The notes under the pieces are model-generated. The model was not told where the DNA came from. It ran no database searches and worked only from the letters and a program-made list of their open reading frames with translations. The translations under genes and the position numbers were made by a program. A stretch of 64,000 nucleotides of DNA from Syncephalastrum monosporum B8922 (lineage: Eukaryota; Mucoromycota; Mucoromycetes; Mucorales; Syncephalastraceae). Location of the stretch: positions 248,001 to 312,000 of the forward strand of contig JNEN01001240.1 in the NCBI GenBank assembly GCA_000697355.1. The letters are read 5' to 3'. Of the stretch, positions 21,635 through 34,700 are shown in pieces. How positions within the stretch are numbered: position 1 is the stretch's first letter; each line of letters starts with the position of its first letter.

Positions 21635-23016
21635 AAACATACCGAAAAAGACCGTTCCACGTGTACATATTCCCCCATCCCACTTCATATTACGCCTTCC
21701 TTACACGAGCATCATCCCCACCGTCATGGTGTGTCATGTCAATAATTCTCGGCGGAATATGAATGATCTTTTTCTTCCGCACTTATTGTTCGATGTCTTA
21801 TATGTCTAGGGTTGCGTCAAACTTACTACACTTTCGTCTTAGACAGAATAAAGTTACTGCATGAATAGTATCCTAAAATATTCTGTGCATTCTGGAACGA
21901 AGAAATTGATGATTTCACACGCTTGCCGTACACATATAATACACAGCAAAACGGTGAGACTCGTGACAGGTCTAGAGCATTTCTCAATCATGATCCACCG
22001 CCGTGCTCAAATAGTCACGGCTTGTGAACTTCACGATCTATGTCCTATTTGATCAACGAACGTCAAACGTCATGGCTACTGCCCATTCTAGCTTTTACTT
22101 TGTCATAGAAAATGTTCGCCTCTGAAATTTGACTGGTGGGGACCATGTACTCCACACATAACAGCCCTGACGCTCGTGTTTCACATGTATCAGGTTTTCA
22201 ATCGTGTGTTGCTTCCCAGGGTAAGTCTTGCTTCTCGGAACAGTAATAAGGCAATAATAACAGCCAATGCTCTTAGTAAAGAGATGCATATAATCTAGAA
22301 GAAAAAAAGAATGTCGGTCTTGCAAAAAAAAAGACAAGCAACTCAGATCAACCCTTGCGAGCACGCGTGGGTGCGGATTTCATTTCCTCCACGAGTTTCG
22401 ACTTTATCCCACTTTCCGCCCGTGCGCGCGCTCGCACGCATCACATAGAGAGGCGGAGCGTGCTGAGAAGCTGTGTGGGCGGCGTTCAACTGTTTTGAGG
22501 GGTCAGTTTAAGTCCTTAAAAGAGTAAATAAGAGACAAAACCGAACCAGTCGTTCTTATCATCCTGACGCATGTGCACCTCGTTGTCTATCACGACATGT
22601 CCACGGGGTCATGTATCACTTCGTGCGAACAAAGAAGAAGCGGTTCTCGTAGGAAGACTTTTCGGGAAAATAGTGTCTCTTCGGTTTTGCGTATGGAAGC
22701 TAAGAGAAGCCATACATGAAGGGACACAGGGTCGCATGTCTGCATGTTTGGATAAAAAGAGGATGATACGCTATATTTACGAAATCAATGATGGCATAGT
22801 TCTGATGCCATCCCTTCTTATTTCCAGTTTACGGAACGGTGACTCCCGACCCGGTCAACACACAAAGAGTATAGCCCCTTCACAAGGTTTCACTGCTGCT
22901 ACTACTGCTACTGCTGCTGCTGCTGCGGATAAAAAGCCGGCATAAAATTGTTCAACTTTGCATAAGCGTTCTCATCTCTTTCTTTCCACTTTCAAACCAA
23001 CTCCAGCCTTTCCACA
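21635..23016. other. 1.4 kb gap
   Basis: No gene is supported. A plus-strand open stretch at 22571-22942 (124 codons, with a terminal Thr/Ala repeat from CTG/CTA triplets) has no recognisable motif. Its far end overlaps what looks like a core promoter of the next gene (GGATAAAAAG at about 22927). Confidence 0.4.
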
Positions 23017-23394
23017 ATGACACGTACCTGGTCAACCACCGCCATGGAAATATACCCTCACGAATGCATTGTCCCATTCACACCCGCCTTACCATGCCGA
23101 CCATCACCACACCTTTCTTCGAACTCTACCAAGACATCTATACCACCCACCTTTTCATGGCACGATAAACAGCAAATACCCGCTACACTCATGGAAGAAG
23201 ACGACGAAGATCGCTTCGCCGAACTTAGGATAGCCATCTCCGCCTCCTCTCCATCACCAAGACCGCTCTCTTCTTCTTTCTCGACGCCTCTTTTTGGTTC
23301 ACGATCGTCCTCCGCAGCAAAAAACGCACCACCAAGGCGTCACTCGACGACCGTTGTAGCGCCTATGGAAACCATCCTGGAAGAAGAAGAATGA
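23017..23394 (+). CDS. Small Ser/Pro-rich protein, 125 residues, function unknown
   Basis: Single exon. It is preceded by a C/T-rich leader ending TTCCACA-ATG and a TATA-like GGATAAAA about 90 bases upstream, which supports a real gene. The protein has a Pro-rich N-terminal half (HECIVPFTPALPCRP), an acidic patch EEDDEDRFAELRIAI, and a Ser-rich end with a basic motif PPRRHSTTVV that looks like a kinase target site, followed by ETILEEEE. No membrane segment or known domain is seen. Short linear-motif proteins like this are common in fungi and rarely named. Alternative: a non-coding transcript with a chance frame, less likely given the promoter and codon use. Confidence 0.55.
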   Translation: MTRTWSTTAMEIYPHECIVPFTPALPCRPSPHLSSNSTKTSIPPTFSWHDKQQIPATLMEEDDEDRFAELRIAISASSPSPRPLSSSFSTPLFGSRSSSAAKNAPPRRHSTTVVAPMETILEEEE

Positions 23395-24994
23395 AGCTAG
23401 GGGTCAGAGCGTCGTTTTTTTTTTTTTTTGAAGAATTGTAAACAAAGTTGCACTTCCGCCTGTATACACACACACACACACACACATTTTGCTCATACTC
23501 GCGAAGGATCACGCTGATACATCTGATGAACTTGACATCTTTTGTGTTGGTTTTAGGTGGATGGGTCTATGGTCTTTGTGTATATGAATGAGGAAAAAGA
23601 CCACGGCGAAGTGCATTCAGGTAGGGTAACTGTCTTGGAGACGGCCATATCTGGTTTATCCGATTCTTCTTCAGATGATCATTGAGGAGTTCGGCGGTAT
23701 GTACTGCAGGGTGGCCAACGGCACAAGCAGTCTTTCTCGACCCGCCCTTTGTTCCCTTACATTTCCTTGCTACAAAGCGAGAAGCCGGGATCCCCTCATG
23801 CCCCTTAATCATATAGCCTCAGACACGTCCTTTGTGTAACCAATATGAACCACAATCACTTCCTCCTCGTCTATCATTTGCAGTGATTTGGACAAATAGA
23901 TAATGAAAGAGGACGATGGTATATACCACAGGATTTCTGGATGTGTCTCTTAAGTTCAATATATGTTTTCTCGAAATCCATCTGGTGCTCGGCAGGGACT
24001 AGTTCAAGGAATTCCACCCCTAATAACCTAAAATCTGTGGATACCTAGGATCCTTACCTCTTTAACAGACATAGTGTATGTAATTTCACTCACACAAAAG
24101 TGCCACAAAAATGACTAACAGTGATCATTTCTGAAACCTTCAGACAAGTGGAAACGATGTCTTCCATACCTTTATGCATTCCACTGTATTCAGAGGGCAT
24201 CTCGCTCGTATCCATGTCGTCAGTTGGAAACCATCAGGCATATATTATATACTACTCATTCTGGCATGAGCTGTGGTACCGTCGCAGCAGAAAGACACGA
24301 TCCACAGAAGCATGTATGCAGCCATCCAACTCTATCTCCCCCCTGTACACCAGTGCGGCGCTGTAAGAGGAGCATCAAAGCCTAGAACGCTCATATAAAT
24401 AATTAGGTGGTGTGCAGTTTTATGTGCGCGCGCATACATACATGGGGTGGCGTTGCACAAGATCACTCATTTTTTTACTGCTGCTATGATTTCCGCCTGT
24501 CCAGGCAGCAAGGAACGGCACGGGGGCCTACAACAAACAATCCGTCTTGGTGGTCAGTACCACAGCTCTAATTTAGTACGCATACGAGAAACGGGTTACT
24601 TGAACCCTCCTATGGGTGACGGGGTGCGTTGAGCCTCTTGTCTTTTTTTCTTTTTTTTCTTCAGCGAGCTATTGTCCATTTCATTTTAAATAATTTTGAA
24701 AGACAGAATCAGACGAATGCCAACAGGGCTCGTTCGAGGCCTTCCAGTAGAAAAACGGGGAACTACATACCGTTTACTAATAGGCATTAGCAGTAAAAAG
24801 ATGGAGGGTTGCCACAGGCGTGTTGAAATCGGGGCTCCTTGTCCACCACCTCTCCTGGGTTTCTCCTCTCCCAAGAATAATGCCAACTTTCAAGAAGGAA
24901 AAGCAGTTCAAACTCAGCGTTTCAGGCACGTCAAAAAACCACGAGCAAGCACTTCCATTTACAACCTTTTCTGCATCCATTTCATCATCCACTC
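23395..24994. other. 1.6 kb gap with a transposase relic
   Basis: Contains T15 (23415-23429), a (CA)n run (about 23466-23486), the Tc1/mariner-like relic listed separately (23567-23812) and the myosin V promoter and leader at its right end. No intact gene is seen. Confidence 0.45.
23567..23812 (-). pseudogene. Tc1/mariner-like transposase relic (C-terminal part)
   Basis: A minus-strand open piece of 81 codons carries HPAVHTAELLNDHLKKNRIN then WPSPRQLPYLNALRRGLF. The pattern matches the end of Tc1/mariner DDE transposases (DNAP.H.A..V......I..L.WP..SPDLNPIE..W) in spacing, but the catalytic Asp position (D-N-A-P) and the PDLNP(I)E motif are altered. The rest of the transposase is absent on both sides. 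Recognition is by pattern only, so it may be wrong. Confidence 0.5.
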
Positions 24995-27900
24995 ATGCCT
25001 TCGCCACACCTGAGTCAGGCGCTGGAGGTGTACACCCAAGGCACGCAAGCATGGTTTACGGATGACAAGGAGGGTTGGGTCTCGGCGTCCCTCGTCTCCA
25101 AGGACATTACTGCTGATAATGTCAAGATGACCTTTCGCAACGATGACGACGAATCCCGGGTAACTACCGCCACCTCAAACACCCGCTTGATCCTTGCTGA
25201 TTGTTGTCCTAGGAGCACGTCTTTGAGGCCAAGATTGCTGACCTTGAGAAAAATAACGCCGAGTCTCTGCCTCCGCTACGCAACCCGCCCAAGATGGAGA
25301 GCTCTGAGGATTTGACGGACCTCAGCTACCTCAACGAGCCCTCCGGTAATACTGCACTATGCTATACTATCCTGTGTTCTCCCAGGCACTGACTGACGAC
25401 GTTTATTCAACTCAACTAGTGCTAAACACCATTCGCACCCGATACCAGCAACGCATCATCTACACGTACTCTGGTATTGTTCTGATCGCTGCCAACCCCT
25501 TTGACCGTGTCGCGCTCTATGAGCCGGAGATCATCCAGAAATACTCTGGCAAACGCCGAGGTGAGCTCGAGCCTCACTTGTTTGCCATCGCAGAAGACGC
25601 CTACCGCTGCATGATCCGTGAAAGTTCCAATCAGACAATCATTGTTTCCGGTGAAAGTGGTGCCGGTAAAACGGTGAGCGCCAAGTTCATCATGCGGTAC
25701 TTTGCTACGGCCGACGACAAAGAGACCACCGGCAAAAAGGCAAAGAGCGGCGCCATGACAGAAGTCGAGGAGCAAATTCTGGGTGAGTTCAGGAGATCAG
25801 ACAAAGAGTGGTTGATACTGATACGTGTATTTTTCCCCTGCGTGCAGCTACGAACCCTATTATGGAAGCCTTTGGTAACGCAAAGACCACACGCAATGAC
25901 AATAGTTCTCGTTTCGGAAAATACATTGAGGTGCGCAGTCATTGTGGTCTCGATCCTGGACGGTTATCTCATTTTCTCTCTGATAGATCCAATTCGACAA
26001 GCACTGTAACATTGTCGGCGCCAAGATCCGGACCTACCTTCTGGAACGCTCGCGCCTGATCTTCCAGCCCGAGACGGAGCGCAACTACCACATCTTTTAC
26101 CAGCTCTGCGCAGGTGCCTCCGACGAGGAACGGAAGCAGTTGGCGCTCAAACCGTGGCAGGAGTACCATTACATGAACCAGAGCGGCACCGGCGAGATCA
26201 ACGGTGTCGACGATAAGGCCGAATTCCAGCTGACGCAACAGTCGCTCGCCACCGTCGGTATCTCGACGGAGACCCAGAAGCAAATTTTCCAGCTCCTGGC
26301 CGCCCTCTTGCACCTTGGCAACATTGAGATCGGCGGTCGCACAGACGCCATGCTCTCGGATGACGATGACGCGCTCAATATGGCGACCCAGCTCCTCGGT
26401 ATCAATAAGAATGAATTCCGCAAATGGATCGTCCGCAAACAAATCATCACGCGTTCCGAAAAGATCATGACCAACCTTAACCCCACCCAGGCCCAGGTCG
26501 TCCGTGACTCGATCGCAAAGTACATTTACTCCAACTTGTTTGATTGGCTTGTCAGCGTCGTCAATGAGAGCCTGTCTTGCAACGATCTCGAACGGGTCAA
26601 GACGTTCATTGGCGTGCTTGATATTTATGGTTTCGAACACTTTAAAAAGAACTCGTTCGAGCAGTTCTGTATCAACTATGCAAACGAAAAGCTGCAGCAA
26701 CAGGTACAGTACAAAGTTTATCATATGCTCCGTTTTCATGACTCATCAGTGCCTTGTTTTAGTTTAACCAACACGTCTTCAAACTCGAGCAAGAGGAATA
26801 TGTCCGCGAAAACATTGACTGGACCTTTATCGAGTTTAGCGACAACCAAAAATGTATCGAGCTCATTGAAGCCAAGATGGGTATCCTGTCTCTTTTAGAT
26901 GAGGTAAGGTCACCACCCTTCGGGGTCCATTGTGTGTGTATGTATGTGTGTTGATTCACCCTTGATATATAGGAATCGCGTCTGCCTTCCGGCTCCGACC
27001 AAGGCTTCTGTAACAAGCTTTACAACAATTTTGGCACTACCCATCAAGACTACTTCAAAAAGCCGCGTTTCTCAAACAATGCCTTTACTGTGGTGCACTA
27101 TGCTCATGATGTCCAGTACGAGGCCGAGGGCTTTATGGATAAAAACAAGGATAGCGTGCCGGACGAGCACCTGGCTCTGCTGCAGAATGCCGAGTCCCCG
27201 TTCCTCAAGGAGATGCTGCAGCGTGCGAGTGAGATGGCGTCGGCCAACTCGGGTCCTGCTGCTGTAAGTCATGACAACACGGTATGTCCGCATACTGACT
27301 TTTTTCCACCCCCGTTTCACAGACGGACGTTCAGAAGAAGGGCAGTGTGGCCAAGAAGCCTACGCTCGGCTCTATGTTCAAGGTAAAAGGTGGGTCATGG
27401 ACGCGTGCGCAATACTTATATATGTTCTTTACAGCTCTCGCTGATCAACTTGATGGACACGATTGGCCAAACGAACGTGCATTACATTCGCTGTATCAAG
27501 CCAAACGAAGCCAAGACAGCCTGGGCCTTTGAGCCCAATATGGTCCTCGCCCAGCTGCGTGCTTGCGGTGTGCTCGAGACCATTCGTATCAGTTGTGCCG
27601 GATACCCCTCGCGATGGCTCTTTGAAGAGTTCGCTGAAAGGTTCGTCTGACTGGTAAAAATATAGCATGTGCGCTGACAGGAATCCAAGATACTACGCAT
27701 TGGTGGGCCCTGAGCACTGGTACCCCAAGAACGAAAAGGATATCCGCGCTCTGTGCACAGCCATTGTGGACGAGCACATTAAAGACACCAACAAGTATCA
27801 AGTCGGTTTGACCAAGATCTTTTTCCGTGCAGGCCAGGTATGTAGAGCGGGGGATTCGAGGGAAAAAATGGGGTCTTATAGCCCTCCCCCCATCCGCGAT

Positions 27901-30313
27901 GACCTTACTCACAGAGTACGTTAGCTGGCATTTTTGGAGAAGTTGCGCACGGACCGCTGGTCCAAGGTGGCCGTTTTCCTGCAAAAGAACGTTCGACGCT
28001 TCCTGGCGCGCCGCCGGTACCTGCGTATCATGCAGACCATTCTGCGCGTTCAGCAAGTGGCGCGCCGTATCGTGGGCCAACATAACCTCGAGCTTTTGCG
28101 TCAAGAGCGAGCGGCGACGTCCATTCAAAAGTACTGGCGCGGTTACCTTGCTCGCCAGGCTTACAAGCGCCAGCGCGAACGCATCATCAAAATCCAAGCG
28201 GGTATGCGAAATAGGGGAAGAAAAAGAAAAGGTGCAACATAGGCTCATATGACTTTTCAGCGATCCGTGGTTTTGTTGCTCGGAAACACTTTTCCATGAT
28301 CCGCGAGCACAACGCAGCGACTCAGATCCAACGCATTGCCCGAGGATGGTAAGGTGAGACCCTCTACCAATAGCATACTCACGGCGTGGTTCGATATAGG
28401 GCGGCTCGCAAGCGATACCAAAAGACGCGTCTCCATATCATCCGCATTCAGACCTGCATCCGTCGCCGCAATGCACACAAGCAACTGGTCGTCATGCGCG
28501 CCGAGGCACGTTCCGTCAGCCACTTTAAGGAAGTTTCGTACAAGCTCGAGACGCGCGTCACCGAGTTGACGCAAACCCTGACCCAGCAAAAGGAGGAAAA
28601 GGCCAAGCTGCGCAGCAAGGCGACCGAACTCGAAAGCCAGGTGCGTGCCTGGATCGCAAAGTACGAGAATCTCGGCGACCAGGCCAAGGGCTTGGAAGTC
28701 ACCATCGGGCACAAGGACCCGGCCGATGCCGAGAGGCTGGCGTCCGAGCGCGACAGCCTCCAGAACGAATACCTCGTCTCGCTCAACAAGATTAAGCAGC
28801 AGGACAAAGAGATTGCGCGCTTGACCGAGACGCTCTCAACACAGAAAAAGCAAATCTCGGATCTCAAGGGCGTCTCGCGTGACATTGTGGGTAAAGCAAC
28901 GAGCGATACGGCGGTCAACATGGCCGACCTCAAGTCCCAGATAGCCGCGCTCAAGTCGCAGCTCTCGGGCACACTCAGCCAACCACGTCGTCTGCGCCAA
29001 CAACAACAACAGCAGCAACAGCAGCAGCAGCAGCCGCAGTCGCCCAAGAACGGCCTTGGACGACGTCGGAGGGCGCGCAATAGCATGATCAGCGTATTGA
29101 CCAAGGACGACCTCGCTTCAGTTGAACCCGAGCTGGCGGAGCTGCTCCAGAACGAGAGCCTGTTGCAGGAAGGTGTCCTGGAGGCCATGATCAAGCAGGC
29201 GTCGGTGGAGCACGGCGACGCGATGCTGAAGCCGGCGCATGCGGTTGGCAAGTGTGTCCTGCAGCTCTGGCGTCGCAGTTGCTTGTCTGCCTCGGAGCGA
29301 TGGCTCTTGGCCGTATCCGAAACCATCGAGCGCCAGTGCATGGTAAGTGGGGATGATGACACGCGAATGGGGGGGGGGTAATCAAAAGAAAAAGAAAAAA
29401 AGAGGGAAAGGCTGACAGGGAGAACTAGGCATTCACGGGCGAAAATGCCAATGCGCCATGCGCCTTTTGGCTCGCCAACGCACACGAGCTCGCATCAGTG
29501 CTGTGTGCGGTGACGGACAACACAGACAGCGTCGAGAAACTGGTAACGCTCGCCAAGAATGAGCTCCAAAGCGTGCAAGAGACGGTGTACAACCACTGGA
29601 TGACCGAAACCAAGCGGCAGCTGCAGCGCGTGATCGTGGCGGGCGTGATCGAGAGCCAGGCCCTGCCGGGCTTTGTCGTGACCAACAACAGCAGTGTCGG
29701 ACAAAACTCGAGCGTCGCGGTGGAGGACGTGGTGCGCATCCTCGACAGTGTACGCGGTACAGTCAAGGACTACCGCCTCGACGACTATGTGAGCAACCAG
29801 ATGCTCGACGAATTGGTCAAGTTTATCGGTGTCGTGGCGTTCAACGACCTGATTGGCCGCCGTAACTTCAACTCATGGAAACGGGCGATGCAGATCCAGC
29901 ACAATGTACAGCGTCTGGAGGCGTGGTGCGAGGAGCAAGGCCTGGGCGACGCGACGCTGCAGCTCGAGCCCCTGATCCAGGCGATCAAGCTCCTCCAGCT
30001 CAAGAAGTCCAGCATGGAGGATATCAAGATCATCTATGACGTCTGCTGGGTCCTGACGCCGGTCCAGGTCCAGAAGCTGATCCAGAGCTACAGTGCGGCC
30101 GACTATGAAGACCCGGTCAGCCACGATGTGATGCGCAGCATTGCGTCGCGTGCTACGGCGGAAGGCAAGAAGGACGGTGTTCTCCTGCCGGCGGTACCGG
30201 TGGACGAGAGCACCTATGAGATGCCCGCCTTGCGCACGGATGCTGAACTGCCTGCAAGCGTTGATATAAGCGAGAAGCTCCAGCCGTTGATGAAGCTCCT
30301 CGAAGCCAAGTAG
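24995..30313 (+). CDS. MYO2: Class V myosin heavy chain
   Basis: Fourteen exons (24995-25159, 25213-25345, 25420-25782, 25848-25930, 25987-26703, 26763-26903, 26973-27263, 27323-27382, 27435-27640, 27690-27837, 27925-28201, 28261-28348, 28400-29342, 29429-30313) give 1499 residues. This actin motor carries vesicles and organelles to growth sites. Seen: an SH3-like start ([20 protein letters not shown]), the P-loop GESGAGKT (about residues 177-184), switch II region LDIYGFEHF, actin-binding and relay parts, IQ repeats for light chains (for example [14 protein letters not shown] and IQRIARGW), a coiled coil, and a globular tail with DIL domain from about residue 1205. A run of 12 glutamines (28998-29033) lies after the coiled coil. 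Length is typical for fungal class V. Symbol given by analogy with yeast. Confidence 0.96.
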
Positions 30314-30544
30314 AGAAATAGAAAAACATGCCGTGTGATTCTGCCCCGGTCGCTTCTCAATTCTTTCTTCCTTTTTCTTTTTTCGCAATATACCGTCCTC
30401 ATCTAATAAATCCAATCCAAACGCCCCCTCCCCCACGGATCGGATCCAGCCAGCGCATGCCATCCAGCGCGGGATGGTAGTATGTTGAGATAAGGATGAA
30501 CCAAGTATATTGGAGGGAATATAGACAAGAGAGATTGATGGCTA

Positions 30545-31546
30545 CTAGGAGTACCAGTCGAGGAAGAGCAGCACGAGACTCGCGCCGAATAAAAAGATGA
30601 ACATGAATTTGCGGGTGCCCCGGTTGCGCTCCCGCGTCTGGATGAGTTGGAGATTGCCCTGCTCGACGCGCTCGCGGGTGGCGACCGAGTCGGCGTAGAG
30701 GCGATCGGTCTGGAGGGTCTGTGCGTTGAGGTGGCTCATGAGCTGTGTCTGGAGGGTGGATATCTCGAGCAAGGCCTGCTCCGCACTGCGGACCTGGGTG
30801 AGGGTCGAGTTGAGTTCTTCGATCATGGTGGCGTTTTCGCGCTCGAGCATCTGGAGCTGGTTGTCGGACAGGTCGAGGGTCGGGAAGGGCTCTGCGTCGT
30901 CGTCTTGCTGCGGCGGCGGGGTCGGCTCCATCTTGGTGTGGATGGCGGACGATCGAAACAGCTGGTTTTCGCTCTTTTCGATTTCGCGTGTCAGGCGGGT
31001 TTCCTGCTGTGATTTCTGGAGCTGCGATGCCTCCGTCAGACGCTTGTTGAGCAGCCAGAGGATACTGCTCCTGTGCAGCGCCAGCACGTCTTCCTGCTCG
31101 CGATGGGACTCGTGCAGCACGGCGCTCAAGAGGCCGGCGAGACGGTGGCGCGGTTTGGGCTGCTCGAGGCGGATCTTTTCGGCCTGTTCGAGTTCGCGTA
31201 TGCTGTCGAGGCAGCGCTGAATGATGACCTTGGCCTGGTAGTCGATCTCATCGCGCTCTGGATCGGTGAGGCAGGTGACATTGTCGAACAAGGCAAAGAG
31301 CGATGACTCGTCGTGTGGCTTCTGCGGCTGGGATGGCGGAGGCGGCCGCCGGTGGTGTTTCTCCGTCGCAAGGTAGGCTCGCCGTACGCTGGACAAGAAG
31401 CGCTTTAAATCGGTGACATGGGCAGAGATGCGGTAAGCTTCGCGCGTGAATGGATCCTTTTCTCTCTTGCTCCGTTTCCGTTCATGTGGAGGAGAGGGAG
31501 GCGCTTGAGCGGCGAGCTGCTTAAAGTCGTGCGTTCTATTCGGCAT
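30545..31546 (-). CDS. UFE1: Syntaxin-18/Ufe1-type ER t-SNARE
   Basis: Single exon, 333 residues. It acts in membrane fusion at the ER, receiving Golgi-derived vesicles. Seen: the family N-terminus NRTHDFKQL followed by DPFTREAYRISAHVTDLKRF, the LTDPERDEIDYQAK block, a SNARE helix around ENATMIEELNSTLTQVRSAE, and one C-terminal membrane anchor (FMFIFLFGASLVLLFLDWYS) with no residues after it, as in tail-anchored SNAREs. I start at MPNRTHDF (31546) because it matches the family start; an in-frame ATG 78 bases upstream would add 26 residues (MPDLNVSPP). The 3' end lies close to the myosin 3' end (convergent), and the 5' end faces the P5B ATPase gene. Confidence 0.9.
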   Translation of the reverse strand: MPNRTHDFKQLAAQAPPSPPHERKRSKREKDPFTREAYRISAHVTDLKRFLSSVRRAYLATEKHHRRPPPPSQPQKPHDESSLFALFDNVTCLTDPERDEIDYQAKVIIQRCLDSIRELEQAEKIRLEQPKPRHRLAGLLSAVLHESHREQEDVLALHRSSILWLLNKRLTEASQLQKSQQETRLTREIEKSENQLFRSSAIHTKMEPTPPPQQDDDAEPFPTLDLSDNQLQMLERENATMIEELNSTLTQVRSAEQALLEISTLQTQLMSHLNAQTLQTDRLYADSVATRERVEQGNLQLIQTRERNRGTRKFMFIFLFGASLVLLFLDWYS

Positions 31547-31759
31547 ACGGCAGCAGTGTCTATTCTGGCTCGACAACGACAATGGTACGTGGGGAAAGGG
31601 AGGACTGACATTTAAATCAGGCATAGACAGCAGCAGTGTCGATATGGATAAAAAAAGAAATAATCTCCCAGTTTGCGAACCCTTTTTTTTCGTACGCCTT
31701 TTTTTCCCTTTCTTCCTCTTTCCCTCTGTGCATGCCTTACTCGTCTTCCTGACATACGA
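31547..31759. promoter_or_regulatory. Short divergent promoter between Ufe1 and the P5B ATPase
   Basis: Only 213 bases separate the two start codons. The plus-strand side is T/C-rich (31690-31735), typical of a fungal leader. Both genes must share this space for initiation. Confidence 0.5.
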
Positions 31760-34700
31760 ATGTCCACCTTTCCTTCGACTGGACCTCTTTCTGGCTATGG
31801 CACACACGCCCCAAATACCTCCACTCCAAGCGCTCCCTCCACGAGACCTTCATCGCCGGCGTCCCGCCCCGCCACCCCCACCTCCACAACAGCAGCAGCA
31901 GCAGCAACGCAACAACACCAGAGTCATGCTAAGCCCAGAAGAGACTCGGCCACGCCTCTCTTCCACAACCCGAACCTCGACTCACACCCCTCGCCCGCCT
32001 TAGCCGCCCGCGATCGCCCTCATTTCGTGCACGATCTGCACTCGCAACCACACCCACACCCTCACACCCACCACCGCTCCACCGCCCGCGTCGGCTCAGC
32101 CCTGCACCGCAGACGGCGCAAAACCCTGACCCAGAACGACTCAGACGAGGAAGACGAATCGGAAGAAGACGACAGCGACGTGGAGGTCAACACGAGCGAC
32201 GAGAGCAACAGCGACGATAGCGACGACGAGACTACTACGCAACAAACGCATGAAAACGGTTTCAAAAATGATCATCTTCGTATTGGCATGCTCGGCCAAG
32301 AACCCAACCACCAGAGCCTCTTGCTGGATGAAGAGACGCGCGTGACGATCGACGGCTACTGCTACAACAGGATCGCTTTGGCCGCCTATCGACTCGCCTG
32401 CATCCTCTCATGCGGTCTCGTGTGGCTCGTCTTCCGCTGGTGCCCGCATTGGTGGGTCCGCTGCGTCGGCCAGCGAGTGCCTCTCCACGAAGCGGCCTGG
32501 CTCGTCTTCACCGTACGTCCTTTATTCTTACTTCGTTTGACTATCAGCTATTATAATCGGTGCTTCATGTGACTCACCCATCATTGGTTCTAGAACGAAT
32601 ACCAAGAGCAAGAAATACTGCGGCCCACCCGTGAACTTTATGGTGGCACCATCCAATCTGTCTTTTCAGAGACGCAAATCAAAGAGGAGGTGGCGCAGCA
32701 TGGAGCTGCATCCGACCGTGCTTTTGATATGAATGAACCCTTGGACTATCTGACGTTGGTCGACTATCGCTATGCTCGACTCGCATTCCATCCTGCCCTG
32801 CATCGCTTCATGCTCATCGGGTATGTCACATTTTCTCTTTTTCCGCTCTATCTCGCTCCCATTCCGCCTGACCGTCCTTATTAGCTACTGGAAAGGTCCC
32901 AATTGGGTCACAGTCAAAAACGTGAAAACAGGCCTCACCTCGGAACAGTATCGCCAGCGCTTGAGTGTCTTTGGACCTAACCTTATCAACATACGGGAAA
33001 AACCGACCACAAAGCTGCTGCGGGATGAGGTAACACAGAGTTCAGTTCCCTGCATATCTTTGTCTAACATTTACATAGGTCCTAAACCCTTTCTACGTAT
33101 TCCAAATCGGCAGCATTATTCTCTGGTGCATGGATGACTATTATTACTATGCCTTTTGTATCTTCATAATCAGTGCCGTCAGCATCATTACTACATTGGT
33201 CGAGACAAAGAAGGTATGAAGCATACGACGGTGAGATAGCAAACATATCGCTCACGCCAAACAGACCATGAGGCGCATGCGCGACATGTCCAAGTTTGAG
33301 TGCGCTGTACGCACCTTTCGTAATGGCGCCTGTAAGTGAAACGGTGGACAACGGGTAGAATATATTTGAGCTCAACATGCACATGATAACAGGGCGGTCG
33401 GTCAGCTCGGCTGAGCTTGTCCCCGGTGACGTGATCGATATTGCGGGCCTGCAGACCGTCCCATGCGATGCTATGCTTCTCGGCGGCGACTGCATCCTCA
33501 ATGAATCCATGCTCACCGGCGAATCCGTGCCAGTCTCCAAGGTCCCTGTCAACGACTCGGTCATGCGCAAAATGGACCTATCTGGGGCCACGATCGCGTC
33601 CGAGATTGCCAAGCACTTTCTGTTTATGGGTACACGCGTGGTGCGGGTGCGCTCCGGCAGCAATGTCGCGCTTGCCACTGCCATGGTTGTCCGAACCGGC
33701 TTCAGTACGGCCAAGGGCGCCTTGGTGCGCAGTATGCTGTTTCCCAAGCCTAACAACTTTCGTTTCTACCGCGACTCTTTTCGGTTCATTGGCGTGTTGG
33801 CTATCATCGGTAGGTCCATCCTGTTTACTTCTCTCCGAATTGCTGGCTGAATTCATTTCTGGATAGCCGTCTTTGGCTTTATTATCTCATCCATTAACTT
33901 TATCCGCCTCGGCATTGACTCGACGACCATGATCCTTCGCGCCCTCGACCTGATCACCGTCGTTGTGCCGCCTGCACTGCCCGCCACCATGTCCATCGGC
34001 ACCAGCTTTGCCATCAACCGTCTCAAAAAACTCGGCATCTTTTGCATCTCACCGCCGCGCGTCAATATTGGCGGCAAGGTGGACTGTATGTGCTTTGACA
34101 AGACGGGCACGCTGACCGAAGATGGCCTGGATATCCACGGGATTCGTCCGGTGCTGGGCAAACTGTTTGAGGACGAAACCAATGTGTTGGAAGATACCGA
34201 CCCGGCCGACGAGACGAGCGAGTCGACCAAGGCCAGGATCATGCGCATCATGACGTGTTGTCACTCGCTCAAGATTGTCGATGGTGAGCTGATTGGCGAT
34301 CCGCTGGATCTAAAGATGTTTGAATATACGCGGTGGGAGCTTGAGGAAAGTAGCGGCGCCTCCTCGGCTGGTCTCAAGATGACGAGCGAGCTTGCTGCTT
34401 CGCAGGCCAAGAAGAGCGCCAAAGTCGGTATCATGCCCACCGTGGTGCGGCCTCCCGGGGGTCGTCAGGAGCTCTCTTTGCAATTTGTAAGTCGGATACG
34501 CTGCTTCATACCACACATGATGCCTTATACGTGTTTTGCAGGACTCGAATGCGCGATCGTCACCTACGGAGTTTGGTATTATTCATTCATTCGAATTCGT
34601 CTCCGCGCTTCGACGCATGAGTGTCATCGTTCGTCGTCTTGCCAGTCCGTCCATGGAGGTTCTCGTCAAAGGCGCCCCTGAGGTCATGTCCGAGATTTGT

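Noticed and set aside
28448..29485. Minus-strand open frame of 345 codons
   Set aside because: Antisense shadow of the myosin V coiled coil and poly-Gln region.
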